Below are positions 47,420 through 58,891 of a stretch of DNA of 64,000 nucleotides, piece by piece (within the stretch, counting starts at the first letter, position 1; each line of letters opens with the position of its first letter). Source of the DNA: Coprinopsis marcescibilis (lineage: Eukaryota > Basidiomycota > Agaricomycetes > Agaricales > Psathyrellaceae); contig ML210177.1 of assembly GCA_004369085.1 (NCBI GenBank), positions 62,001-126,000 of the forward strand, in the 5' to 3' direction. A program made the translations under genes and the position numbers. Below the pieces are notes generated by a model that saw nothing but the letters and a program-made list of their open reading frames with translations, made no database searches and was not told the DNA's origin.

Positions 47420-47961
47420 TGAGGTCGATATCAGAAGTTGGTGTGGCTGAAGACTGTTGAGATTCCAAGTCTTGGTTTATCTATTCCATCGCCAGCATCA
47501 CATGAGCCTGCCCAACACATTATATTCCAAGGAATTTCGCAGCCTTTTATATTGCAGGGTGGCGACTACACGTAATACTTGCTGCTGAAGAGCGATCCAA
47601 GCATTCCAGTGTCCGGATCTTGGAGCTTTGGTCGTTCATCGTGGCCAGTGGTGAAAGCAGGGTTGCCCCAATCACATTTCATCTGCCATCGGACTCGGAT
47701 GTGAAATGGTCGCCATCACTTTCACTCGTCCCTGGCGCCCAGTTTGCCATAATATTTCATCTTTCTCTTTCAACTTTGGCGTTCACGAAACATCAGATAT
47801 TCACTCCCTGTCTAGATGTTGGATAGCTGATAAACATGGCTGACCTGGCCTCCAGGGATTGTCTCGGAAGAACTTCCTTGAGTCCCTATCCATTTCCCCG
47901 TCACAATCGTCACCGTTCAAACCGTCTCCACGACTAGCTCGATCTCTGCGCCAACAATTCA
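47420..47961. promoter_or_regulatory. Divergent promoter region, disordered protein / F-box-like gene
   Basis: 542 bases between opposing starts. A frame at 47859-48050 (MSRKNFLESLSISPS) runs into the F-box gene in another frame and may be a 5' exon, but no splice join was convincing. Confidence 0.35.
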
Positions 47962-49385
47962 ATGGGAAGGCATTGCAGTTCCCCGACGAACTGCGAGGTG
48001 ATGCTGCCCAGAGACATCACTGGACTCATTATAGACCAGCTCGCGGCTGACAGGCAGAGCTTGTACAGCTGTTCGTTGGTGGGGACCAGCTGGTACCCGA
48101 GAACAAGAAAGCATCTCTTCCATCAGCTCCAACTCCACGTCTGCGAGGAGGCGGGCCCAACTGCAAAGCTCAACGGCCTCCTGCTATTACTTCAGGCCAA
48201 TGCAGCACTGGCATCCTATATATTGTCAATCCGACTTCGGTTCAAATCCCCTTATGCACCTCCTCGCGATGTTATTCCCACCGACCAACAAAAAGTCGCG
48301 ACGGAGGGCAGCTCCCTGCCAAGTCTTCTTCCACTCCTCACGTCGCTCAGGGACGTATCTATACACCCCTACTGTTCTCTCAATTGGGGTGATTTGGATT
48401 CAGAAACCAGGGCCTCAATCTACTCCTGTATATCCAAGGTCCACACGATTCGACTGCACAATATCTGTAATTTCCAAGTCACACCGCTCACGAGCTACAT
48501 CCCACTGAGAAGCTTGGTTTTGCACCGTGTGTCTGTCTCGCTTACGGAGATCGAGGCTCCATTCCCCCTTCCCTGTCCGCCACCCTCGAATCCTGGCGTA
48601 CGGACGCAGGCCCTGTGTTCCCTGAGCCTCCATGAATCTGACACAGCAATGAGGGTTCTTCTTGCTAGCCATGAAATCATACGGGACCGTCGACAAGCTG
48701 GATTCCTTGATTTTAGCCGGCCGACTGCAGTCTCTCTTGGCGTGTGCGGACGCAATGGGTCAAGCAAAGAGGGGTCCTTCGTGGATCTAGGAACGCTCGT
48801 TCAAGGGTTTGCATCATCGTTGAGGTCGTTGTGCTTTGATGTGGATGAATCTGAAGGGGGAGCAAAATGTACGCAATACATTCTGGATTATCGAGGCTTT
48901 CGCAGCTGATGTTGTGAACAGATGCATTCCTGCGGGATTTGGACCAAATTATCAACCTGACATCCCTCACCCTCAGAATATCCATATTGGACGAATTCGT
49001 ATTTCGGACAGGCGAAGACGCTGCTTCTGCAATGCTGCTTGAGGGCCTGCAAACGCTTTCAAGACACCAGACAATTCGACTGCAGAGCCTGGTCCTCGAA
49101 GTCAAGCAAGTAGCTTACGAAGAACTATTCTTTGATATAAGGTTCGGCACTACTATCGACTGCCTCGAAGCTGAGTTTTGGGTCATGCTGGACAACGTCG
49201 TCAATCTCGATGGCCTTGCTACAACCCTTTCATCGCTGACAGTGTTGTTCATCAAAGGTTCAATCCCGGAACAGATGTTGAACCATTTAGATGGTTATTG
49301 CACACCGCTTCAAAGGCAAATGCCAAAAAGTTATGGACGCGGTGTTCTAAAAATACCTGATGTACTGTGTACGAGCAAGCCCTAG
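47962..49385 (+). CDS. F-box-like domain protein, second copy type
   Basis: Two exons, 47962-48868 and 48922-49385, joined by a 53-nt intron; about 456 residues. The F-box-like region is MLPRDITGLIIDQLAADRQS, continuing LYSCSLVGTSWYPRTRKHLF, with the usual Trp and hydrophobic positions. The rest has strands of leucine-rich type: LTSLRDVSIHPYC, VHTIRLHNICNF, LRSLVLHRVSVSL, FASSLRSLCFDVDES, and after the intron LTSLTLRISILDEF and IRLQSLVLEVKQ. Start codons at 47962 and 48001 are both in frame; 48001 (MLPRD) is where such proteins often begin. Likely a SCF-type adaptor or a relative without that activity; substrate unknown. Confidence 0.68.
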
Positions 49386-49436
49386 ATACTCCCATTCTAA
49401 ATCACTGTACTGTGTGTAACTCGACATCAAAGCCAC

Positions 49437-50149
49437 TCAGTCCGCCTTTGTCGCTTTCAACCCCTTCTTGATGAAGGCGGAAGTTCTAAAGGCCATGTCC
49501 ACTGCCATTCCCAAAGGTATTAGGAGGAACGGGATGTAGCTGGCCAGCAGAAGCCATCTCTGTCCATCGGTGAGCGCGGTGGCAATGTCCAAGGCGACCT
49601 TGCTTCCGACAACAGATTCCGCAGAGTGAGTCTTCAACACCAAAACAAGGCAGGGGAGTGTTGTAGTTGCTGTCGAGGCCCCGTATATCGTAAGGAGTGG
49701 GTAGAGGATGTGGAGGTCAGTGTTGTGATAGAGGTGATGTGCGCCGTATAAGAATGTTGGGAGTTGGATTAAACTACACAAAAGGGATAAAAAAGTGACG
49801 CAGAATTCGTGGAAGTCATAACTTACAGCTCGAGGTGCATGAAGCATGATACCCAGAAAGTGCTTTCAAGGGCTTCTTTTCCGAAAAGGCCTGTCACACC
49901 CCCGATGACTGGGTCGTGGGTCATATTGACGTATAGCTCGTTCAAGATTCTGAACGGCGAGTCCTCTGGGATCAGCCATTTGGGATAAATTGACTGCATG
50001 TCCAGCAGGAGCGTGGCCGGGACATGGATGAGGAAGAAGACGACATAGAGGAAGTCAAGTGGGCGATCATGAATCACCGAGCTGAGGGTTACTGGTTGCG
50101 CCTTCGTGGCACCCTGAGAAACCGAATGTTCTTTCCCGTTGGAAACCAT
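49437..50149 (-). CDS. EXPERA-domain membrane protein, TMEM97 / sigma-2 receptor family
   Basis: Two exons with a 53-nt intron near 49776-49828; about 219 residues. A cytosolic Ser/Gln-rich N-terminus (MVSNGKEHSVSQ) precedes four membrane helices: PLDFLYVVFFLIHVPATLLLD, TFWVSCFMHLELLIQLPTF, LHILYPLLTIYGASTATTTL and QRWLLLASYIPFLLIPLGMA. FLIHVPATLLLDMQSIYP and the FLYGAHHLY and IPFLLIPLGM stretches match the EXPERA/TMEM97 fold. Members sit in the ER and affect sterol or lipid handling. In-frame ATG at 50245 would add 32 residues, but 50149 gives the usual short N-terminus. It is divergent from TRM82 with 200 bases between starts. Confidence 0.82.
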
Positions 50150-50349
50150 GAAGTTGGACACTGCAAAGATTGACGATGGGAGTCCTAAGAAAGTAGGGGT
50201 TCTTTTTAAAGGACTTTTGCCGTAAGTGTTGGTACACAAAATCAAGCGGTTTGATGATGCTTCAACACGCGCTTTGTATTGCCGCGCTGATCGCGTACCA
50301 TGTTAAGATAATTTGTGACATCTCTTCTTTTCCGACCTCCACCATTCAA
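50150..50349. promoter_or_regulatory. Compact bidirectional promoter, TMEM97-like / TRM82
   Basis: Only 200 bases separate the start codons of two oppositely oriented genes, so the core promoters must overlap or share elements. No clear TATA was seen. Confidence 0.5.
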
Positions 50350-52349
50350 ATGGCATCCGGGGCGCTTGCGTGGCCCTATACACACCTATACTTCAGTTCG
50401 TCAAGGACAATTGCCACGGCCGGGCCACATATCTTTGTCTTCGACACTGAGTAAGTCATTTGCCGAAACTCTTCCAGGATCTCGCTGAATTGCATCAGAA
50501 AAGGTTCAGTCCTGCGTTCCACCACACACCTGTCAGAGAACGACCTGAAACAAGTTATCAAATCTTGTCCAATTCATTGTGTGGCCGTCGATAAGACCTT
50601 CACGTACATTGCAACTGTTGGGGATGATAAGTTTCTCAAAATCTGGGAGGTGGTGGATGGCGAATCGCCGGCTGGGCTGAAGCTATTGAATTCAAGGTAC
50701 GTAAAATTTTAACCATTTGGTCTGCAACGAGGCATTAGGCTAATACTGATTATGGCGGTGATTTCCAGAGAGCTTCCTAAAAAACCGACTAGTGTCATTT
50801 TCACAAATGATTCGCAGACGATCCTGGCCTCAGACAAATTTGGGGACGTTTTCAGGTGGGTCGATGTGCGCACTGTAGCGAGTTGTGGGCATTTTTCTCA
50901 TGCCACTATAGCTACTCACTGGTGTACACCCCGTTCACTACCGCAGAGATCGAACAACAAAAGCTCGAAGATGCCAAGGACCCTTACGCATCACACACAA
51001 ACCCGTCAAATGGAACGCTGGTGTTGGGGCACGTTTCCCCACTCTATGCCATAGTCTTGTCACAGGACGAAAATTACATCGTCACGGCAGACCGGGATGA
51101 ACACGTTCGTGTCAGCTGGTACCCACAAGGATATAATGTTGAGATGTATTGTATGGGACACAGAAAGTGAGTGTTCCTTGTGATCAGTCAGACACACCTA
51201 ATTCAACAATCTTGGGGATAGATTCGTATCTGCGTTGCATATACCATCGTCAAGCCCGTCGCTGCTGATATCCGGAGGAGGGGATCCTGTTCTGAAAATA
51301 TGGGATTGGATGTCAGGCCAATTGAAGGGAGAGGTCGAGATTGCGCAGGCTGTGGAACCTTTTGCCGCAGTCAAAAAGGTGCTTGGGAAGCCGCGGTGGC
51401 TGGAGGAAGGTGGAGATAACGAAGGAGAGGGGGCTGGTGTGTCAAAAAGAAAGCAGAGAAGAGGGAAAGGCAAGGGATCCCAACAGGTTTCCGGACCTAT
51501 AAACGAGCAGGATTTCATAGACGTCGATCAACCAGCGGATAAACCCGAAGCACCTCGCCCTTCTGTCAACGATGCACAGCCAATATTGGCAATTAAAAAG
51601 ATAGAAAGCATTCCGAACAATGAAAAATCGACATTTTTGTTCAGTGCCGTTGGGTGAGTGGTCTAGGCGAACAGTGAGCTTTCGGATGTTGACTGCCGCC
51701 TCAGTGCTACTGCAATCTTCTGCTTTCAAGAACCCAACCTATCAGACAGCTCTACATCGACACCGATTTCGCATTATGCCTTCTCAAAACCAGTACTTGA
51801 CTTTGCATGCTTCCCTGCTTCTTCATCGACCCCAGCATTGGTCTGGGTTCTTTTGGACCCGACATGGAACGCTTCGCAGGACGTCAGCTCAACAAAACCA
51901 GTTGCACCCCTTCAACTGTTAACCATATCTGAATCTGGGGTACGTGAGCTTATGCGCCAGTTCAAAAATTAACTGAACGTCGTTTTTAGCTGGCGGAAGC
52001 TCGTCCGGAGGTTCTGGATCGCTACGCGCCTCTGCTACAAGCAGTGAACGTGTCAACCCCTGCGACGGTCACTACCACAGAATCGAATCTTAAAGCGCTG
52101 GATCTGTACGCAGATCTGACTTCTTTCCCGAAACTAGCTCCCAAGGCACCGGAGATTGGGGCAGAAACGTTTGCCAGTTCTTCCAATGCAGAACGATTGT
52201 CTAAGCGGGAATTAGGAAGGCTGAAGCGAACTGCGCGAGTGGAGGAGGTGAAGGCAAAGGTTGGCTCAAAGTCAGTTGGAGGAGACGAAACAGCAGGACA
52301 GCCTGAGCCTAAGCGCACTAGATCAGAACCAGGGGATATTGTAGAATGA
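50350..52349 (+). CDS. TRM82: tRNA (guanine-N7) methyltransferase non-catalytic subunit, WD-repeat protein
   Basis: WD40 propeller partner of the Trm8 methyltransferase that makes m7G46 in tRNA. About 530 residues. Start MASGALAWPYTHLYFSS. WD blades are visible: CPIHCVAVDKTFTYIATVGD then DKFLKIWEV; KKPTSVIFTNDSQTILASDK then FGDVFRYSYS across an intron; VSPLYAIVLSQDENYIVTADRDE with HVRVSWYPQG; GHRKFVSALHIPSS then LISGGGDPVLKIWDW. The TADRDEHVR blade is the strongest Trm82 signature. A basic, low-complexity insert (KRKQRRGKGKG) lies in the middle, and the C-terminus is Lys/Arg-rich (ELGRLKRTARVEEVKAK). Confidence 0.88.
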
Positions 52350-53216
52350 TTGTAATGAGTCGCTGTTGCCAGGGTACAAGTTGTGGATCAGACATCTTGA
52401 TACCCAGCTGACAACTTTCCAGATGGAGACTTTGATAATGATTGTGAATTGTGGATTGGTATCACCAGATAAAGTACAAGCCTTGCTCTAGCCCCTCAGA
52501 GATTATGAAGACAAAATTGAAATACTTTTCCCAACGCGAGACCGTCAAAGGCCACTGCAGTTTCAACCACAACCATCAAAGCTTGTCATCAGAATAAACG
52601 GCTGTGGTTGTGGCAAGTCCAATGCGGACTCTTGCTATGCTTGGGCGACAGGTTATGGGCGCTTAAGATCTTTTGTGGGAAGGTTACGACAGATTGCCGG
52701 CGGTGCCGTCATCTGTCCGAGCTTTTCGGAAGATGCCGGTATTGCCGTCCACGATCATGCCGTTCTGGCGGCAAGGGCTCGTCGTAGAAGCTTGGCGCAG
52801 TGAAAGAGAGTTGGTCGAGGAGACTGGGTACTCGACAAGTAAGCGGTCGGCGACGAGTAGATCGATACATATCTCCGTGTGAGTGCAGTCTGCGGCGTAT
52901 ATCAAGACAAGCGAGATGGCCTCGGGCCTGGGACACTACGACCAATTTCGGGGGCAGTTGCTGTGTGTCCCTAGCAATCGCCAGGCAGTGAAGACAGAAG
53001 CGAAGACAGATGTACTAGCATCATTAGAATAGGTTACGCGCATATTTGCAGAAATCGAACAAGACGTAAGCTGTGAGCGAGAAAGGTCGAGATGAATGTG
53101 ATAGGGAAGCAAAGTCAAGTGACCAATTTCGGCATCACGTTTTGACCATCGACCACCATCTTCAAGACCATCGCCCTTGCTCGTCGTCGTCGTCGTCGTC
53201 GTCGTTCTCGACCGCG
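52350..53216. other. Intergenic interval before ROM2
   Basis: 867 bases with the TRM82 3' UTR and the ROM2 promoter and leader. Open frames such as 52936-53550 minus, which runs antisense into ROM2, lack domains. A (TCG)8 run ends 12 bases before the ROM2 ATG. Confidence 0.4.
53181..53204 (+). repeat. (TCG)8 microsatellite just upstream of ROM2
   Basis: Eight perfect TCG units followed by TTCTCG. They are in the same frame as the ROM2 coding sequence and would encode serines if translation started upstream, for example at 53073, so the run is either leader or a polyserine N-terminus. Confidence 0.85.
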
Positions 53217-56200
53217 ATGGACAAGCCTGCTGGTCCTCGCCAACAACCTCCAGACAAGCGGCATGCCGCCTACGAATCCATCTTTGGTCGCCCAGGGCCC
53301 GGCCCCAACTATCCACTACCACCCAACGTCCAACCTCCGTATCCCGCATATCCTCCTCAGAACCAGGGGTTTCCTTATCGTCAGCAATCACATTACTCAA
53401 ATGTAGATTCCAGGGCGTCCTTTGGCTCGTCATACTCGGGGCATCAACCCTATCCAAACCATACTGGACCTCCTCCAGGACCCCCACCAGCAGGTCATCT
53501 GCCTCCACAAGGTCCCCAGACATTCCATGCACCGTATATTCAACACCCACAAATTAACTATGAATACCCAATTCACCAAGGCTACCAACCAATACCCCCA
53601 CAAGCGCAAACCCCGTTCAATTATCAAGGGTCTCTTGGCCCACCCAATCCTCAGTTGACCCGGGCGAGATCGGTGTTGAGCAACGGAAGCCCCATCGTGA
53701 ACGGTCCTATGACGCCCTATCAAGACCCCCAAGAAATGATTCAGGCCTCTTCGTCGCATTCGGGGATTACCCCTGCTCAACTGTACCAAAATCAAGTACA
53801 GTTCAATGGTGGTAGGCATCAACCATCTCCCGTGCCCTCCTATGGCCCACAGCAAGCTGAATGGAATCGACATCGGTCCTCACCAAGTGAAATCCACCGT
53901 CGGCCGTCTCTAACTCAGAGCTTGCATCAGAACGGGGGTGTTTCAATGCGCCCCTCCGATGCGCCGCGCCTCGGCATAAGTCTGGAACACGATGAGGGGC
54001 GATTAGGCATTGATTTTGGTGCTAGTGGAAGCGGGAGCAACAGCGACTTGGCGACAGACGACGGAGAAAGCGAACTTCCATATGCTCGCGATGACAATCC
54101 AGGTACTTTTACATCCTTCTGCACTGAGTTGCGAATACTGTAATACTCGGCTGAACCATCCTTCCAGTGCCAAGTCGGAAGAGTTCGCGCTCGCAGCATA
54201 CCAGGGCTTCCTCGATTGCAGAAAGCACGGTATCGGTATGTCCACGCCATAGATTTCATCATGCTGCGTTATTTATCTCAAGTTGGCAAAGCAACGTCCA
54301 CTTCAAGTTGATATCCCTGGATCGAACATATACAGCAGCCCCACTTCTGCAGAGCCGTCTTCGTCTGCAGCGACCGATCAGTCCTTTCACTCTCAGGCTT
54401 CTCGCCGATCAGGAGATTCCACTCGCACCGTGCCCAAACCCTACCCTCTACCTGGTCGTGACCGTTTGTCTCAGGATCGTTCGATGTCCGTCCCTGCGAC
54501 ATCTGTTTCTTCACGCGCTGTCATCGAACACCATCTACGGAAGGCGTCCAGAAACTCAGCCGGTGGTCTCATCGACGGCCGTAACTCCCCTGCACAACAG
54601 CCTCGACTATCCCGCAAAAAGGTGTATCCTGCATTGCTGTCACTGGTAGCGGAGGCATTTTACGAAAGGATAACGCTGTCCGACCGTATCAAGGATGGCC
54701 TCACATATAAAGCCGTGTTCGATGGCCGTGAGGCAGTTGACAAAATCGCGTACATCATCAAGACGACCGATAGGAACCTCGCATTGCTGCTAGGGCGTGC
54801 ATTGGATGCACAAAAGTTCTTTCACGATGTCACGTATGATCATCGACTGAGGGATAGCTCCCATGAACTCTATCAATTCAGAAGCAAGATACCCAGCCCA
54901 TTCGTCAGTGGCGAACTACCCAATGCAGGCAACGCTGATGGGATGTTGCAGCACGAGAGACTGACTCATAAACTTGCTGGGATTGAGCTCCAGGTGCGTT
55001 GACCTTCACGACACCCATCTTGATTGTATTGCTCAGTTGTGTTTTTAGGGACAACCAGGGTCCCCGACGTCTCCAAAGCAAAGAGACGATGGCTCGGACG
55101 ACACCCCGTTGCCTTCAGGCGTATTCACGTTACTCACCGATTGCTATGCGCCAACATGTTCTCGCGACCGACTCTGCTACAGCATTGCTTGTCCAAGGCG
55201 CTTGGAGCAACAGTCAAGGCTGAACATGAAGCCCCAACCGGGATTGTCCAAGCAGATCAGCAGAGAGAGTCTAAACGACACCACAGTAAGTGGACCGATT
55301 GCGCGCACCCCACTCTACGGAATTTACCTCTCATAATAGGAAACCGGATCTCTATGGATACACTCGGTTCCTGCAGAGATAGTGGCGAGCGTATCAGACG
55401 CCGAAAAGAAGCGACAGGAAGCCATCAATGAGGTCATCTACACTGAAAGGGACTTTGTTCGAGACTTGGAGTACCTTCGTGATGTGAGGGTTTTATGGCT
55501 TCACTAACGATAAGGCGGCTGTCTTACGTTTCTATTTCTCATAGATCTGGATGAAGAGGCTGCGAGAAGATGACATTGTTCCAGAAGACCGTCGGGCAGA
55601 TTTCTTGACCCAGGTCTTTTGGAACGTGCCAGAGATAATCGCAGTCAATATGCGGCTGAGGGACGCTTTGAACAAACGCCAAAAGCAGTATGCGGTTGTT
55701 GAGAGGATTGGTGACATCCTGCTTGACGCCGTTCCTCACTTCCATCCGTTCGTATCATATGGGGCTCATCAGCTGTGGGGCAAGTACGAATTCGAGAAGG
55801 AGAAAAACTCGAATCCTCTATTTGCGGCCTTCGTCGATGTATGCATGAACTCCCATCGTCCTTATTTGCAATGGTTTTCTGATCATCTTCTGACAGCAAA
55901 CCGAGCGGTTGCCTGAATCCAGAAAGTTGGAGCTCAATGCCTATTTAACTAAGCCCACGACTCGTCTGGCTCGATATCCTCTTCTTTTGGAAGCCGTGCT
56001 GAAGAATACCCCTGACGACAGCCCCGACAAGACACAGCTTCCGCAAGTGATCAGTATCGTTCGCGACTTCTTGGCGAAGGTCAACGCCGAGTCAGGGAAG
56101 TCTGAGAACAGGTTCAATCTGCTTCAACTTCAACAGCAGCTGACTTTCAGACCTGGTGAAGAAATCGTATGTTGTATCTCGTCGCTCACCTCACTCTCGG

Positions 56201-58236
56201 CTGATAACTTGACATTTTCCAGGACCTACGGTTAACCGACGAGAACCGTGAAATGATTCACAAGGGCACGATGAATAAACGTGATGGCGAAATCCACGTA
56301 TACCTCTTCGACCATGCCTTGCTGTTCACCAAGTTTGTGAAGGCGAAGAATCATGAACAGTACAAAGTGTATCGTCCCGTACGTTCTATTCATTCACCTG
56401 CATCAGAAGAAAAATTGAACCTTTGATTAGCCCATTCCTCTGGAGTTACTGGTGGTCGCTGCAGCCGATGATGGTGTGGGTTCGGCCGCTGGTACAATAC
56501 GTTCGCAACGGAAAGGTCAAACCCTCGCCAAGCGCAATTCCTTTGAAAAGCCAAAGACCAGTGTGACGAACGTGGTCGCCGCTGTAAACATCCGAGGGGA
56601 AACCAAGGGCCAGTTCTGGATCAACTTCATATATCTTGGTCGGCGACATTACAACCTCATGCTTTGGGCCACTTCTGCCGTTGCCCACCGGAAATGGCTA
56701 GAGTTGATCTTGAAGCAGCAGCAAGCAATAACGGAGAAGGGGATGATATTTGACACTGTTCCGCTCAGCGAGGGCTTCTTCAGTGGGCCCAACAAGGTCA
56801 ACTGTGCTGCACCATACAGTAAGTTTGATTGTGTCTTCCAAGGGCCGCGATTGATAACACACTGTCCAGGTGGTGGTCGTCGCGTGGTCTATGGTACCGA
56901 TGATGGTGTCTACATCTCGGATCTACGGGATCTACACAGAGATCCCGTCAAGGTCTTAGCGTTGTTGGATGTGACACAGGTCGACGTTCTCGAGGACTAT
57001 CAGCTTTTGATTGTCCTTTCAGGCAAGTCAATGTCCCTGCTCGACTACTACATTTCTACCTTGCTGATTGGTAGACAGAGCGGCAAGTGATCACTTTCCC
57101 CTTGGACGCCCTAGATCAGAACGATCCGATGGCTGGCCTGAAACGGGCCAAGCGTATATCCTCGCACACGTCCTTCTTCAAGGCAGGATATTGCTTGGAT
57201 CGTGTGCTTGTCTGTATCGTCAAATCCAGCCAGCTGTCCAGTACATTTAAGACATTGGAACCCATCGACACCAATACACGGGGTCGGTCGAAGCCGACAT
57301 TCAAGAAACTGCTCCAGGGTGGTAACGACACCCTCAAGATCTTCAGGGTAAGAGGAAGTTCCAACTTCTTTTCGATGGTATGACCTCATGCGTTACACAG
57401 GAATTCTATATTCCAGTGGAGTCAACTTCAATACACTATCTGAAGACGAAGCTCTGCGTAGGATGCTCCAAGGGTTTTGAGATAGTGGATTTGGAAACTC
57501 TGGACACACAAGGTCTGCTTGACCCTCACGACGCATCTCTTGAATTCGTGCGGAGAAGAGAGGGCCTCCGTCCAATGGCAATTTATCGGATTCACAACGA
57601 CTTTTTGCTTTGTTATGATGGTATGCGGCCTCGTTTTGTTCGGATATGAACCGTCAACTTATTTTGGGCCTAGAATTCGCGTTCTATGTCAACAAGAATG
57701 GTCGGAGGTCACGTAAGAATTTTATGGTCCAATGGGAAGGACAGCCGTCCGGCTTCGGTACGTAAATCTTCGACTCTTGCTCGGTCTGGTTGACCTAACC
57801 GTTGGGTCACAGCTTTGCACGAGCCATACGTCCTTGCATTTGAGCCTTCTTTCGTGGAAGTTCGCCATGTAGAGACCGGCATGTTGACACAAATCATCCA
57901 AGGATCCAATCTCCGACTCCTGTTCGCTGACACACCACCGTCAGTGACCAATACTGGGGCACACCACAATCAGTACTCTGGGTAAGGATATTGTTCTGTC
58001 TTGTGTTGCTGGGTTACTGACAGTCATTTAGGACTGGATACAATGGATATGGTCCACCGCCTCCGCAACAGTATTATCAGGGCCATCCCCATCATCCTCA
58101 GACTCGGAATCCACAAGGCGTTGGCCGGGATGAGATTTTGATCGTTTCAGACGACCGAGTGCTTTCCTTGCGAACAGTTGCCGGCCCTCAGCGTTCATCT
58201 GACACCGGGTCGATGGCGTCCCCAATTCACCGATAA
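53217..58236 (+). CDS. ROM2: Rho guanine-nucleotide exchange factor, ROM1/ROM2 type (DEP-DH-PH-CNH)
   Basis: Activates the Rho1 GTPase in the cell-wall integrity pathway at the plasma membrane. About 1350 residues in many exons. N-terminus MDKPAGPRQQPPDKRH is followed by a Pro/Gln/Tyr-rich disordered region. The DEP-like domain holds LSLVAEAFYERITLSDRIKD and FFHDVTYDHRLRDS. The DH domain: RQEAINEVIYTERDFVRDLE, NVPEIIAVNMRLRDAL, YGAHQLWGKYEFEKEK, ARYPLLLEAVLKNTPDD. The PH domain: TDENREMIHKGTMNKRDGE and YLFDHALLFTKFVK. The CNH domain: RRVVYGTDDGVYISDLRD, YQLLIVLSERQVITFPLDA and FYIPVESTSIHYLKTKLCVG. It ends GSMASPIHR. The order DEP-DH-PH-CNH is the fungal Rom2 architecture. An in-frame ATG at 53073 could extend the N-terminus by 48 residues. 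Confidence 0.92.
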
Positions 58237-58891
58237 GCACGAAGCGAATACCATGAGCGATAGTCTTTTAATCTGTGTACACTGTTTTATTATTTTATTT
58301 CCTTTGTTGTCTGTACATACCATTAACTGTGTTTTACATTAGTACATGGATTGCGCTAAGTATGATTTGTTTCGAGTCAGAGTTGTTTGCGGACCGGTGA
58401 CATATGTGGACGGCGGGCGACTCGGATGAACAACTGGATCTACTTGATTTTCGTGGGACGATGTTCTATTTTTGAATGGGTAGCGGAATCCCATCAATTG
58501 ATGGACGCTTTCCGCACTCCACTGTTTCCGTCGGAGGAAAGTAGCTGAAAAACAGGTATATTGGTTGAATAATGAGCGCAGGCGAGAGTTGGAGAGAAAG
58601 GGAGGGTGTTGGTCGATGCAGAAATAAATTCAGAGCTGGTAGAGACAAGACTATGGAGAGATAAGATATGTTGTGATTGGGTCGCAGTGACTGTGTGGGA
58701 ACAGTGATGGGGATATGTTTGGGCCGTGCGCAGCGCTATGATGCTGCCGAGCAAACAGGCTGCAGTTTATGACCCCGGCCTGGATTCCGCAAGGCTTCAA
58801 AGTTTTTCCCCTTCACCGTACCTTCTTTTCAGATAGTTTTTACTTTGCGCGTCTCTTGTCGCGAACTCACATTCTTTAACAGTTTCTAGTC
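58237..58891. other. Intergenic interval, ROM2 3' UTR and chitin deacetylase promoter
   Basis: 655 bases. The left part is AT-rich with TTTTATTATTTTATTT typical of a 3' UTR (about 58284-58299). Open frames on the minus strand (58466-58754) are serine-rich and unsupported. Confidence 0.4.

Noticed and set aside
52936..53550. 204-codon minus-strand frame across the ROM2 start
   Set aside because: Antisense of the Pro/Gln-rich ROM2 N-terminus, with no domain of its own.
58466..58754. Serine/leucine-rich minus-strand frames upstream of the chitin deacetylase gene
   Set aside because: Low complexity, overlapping one another, no recognisable domain.
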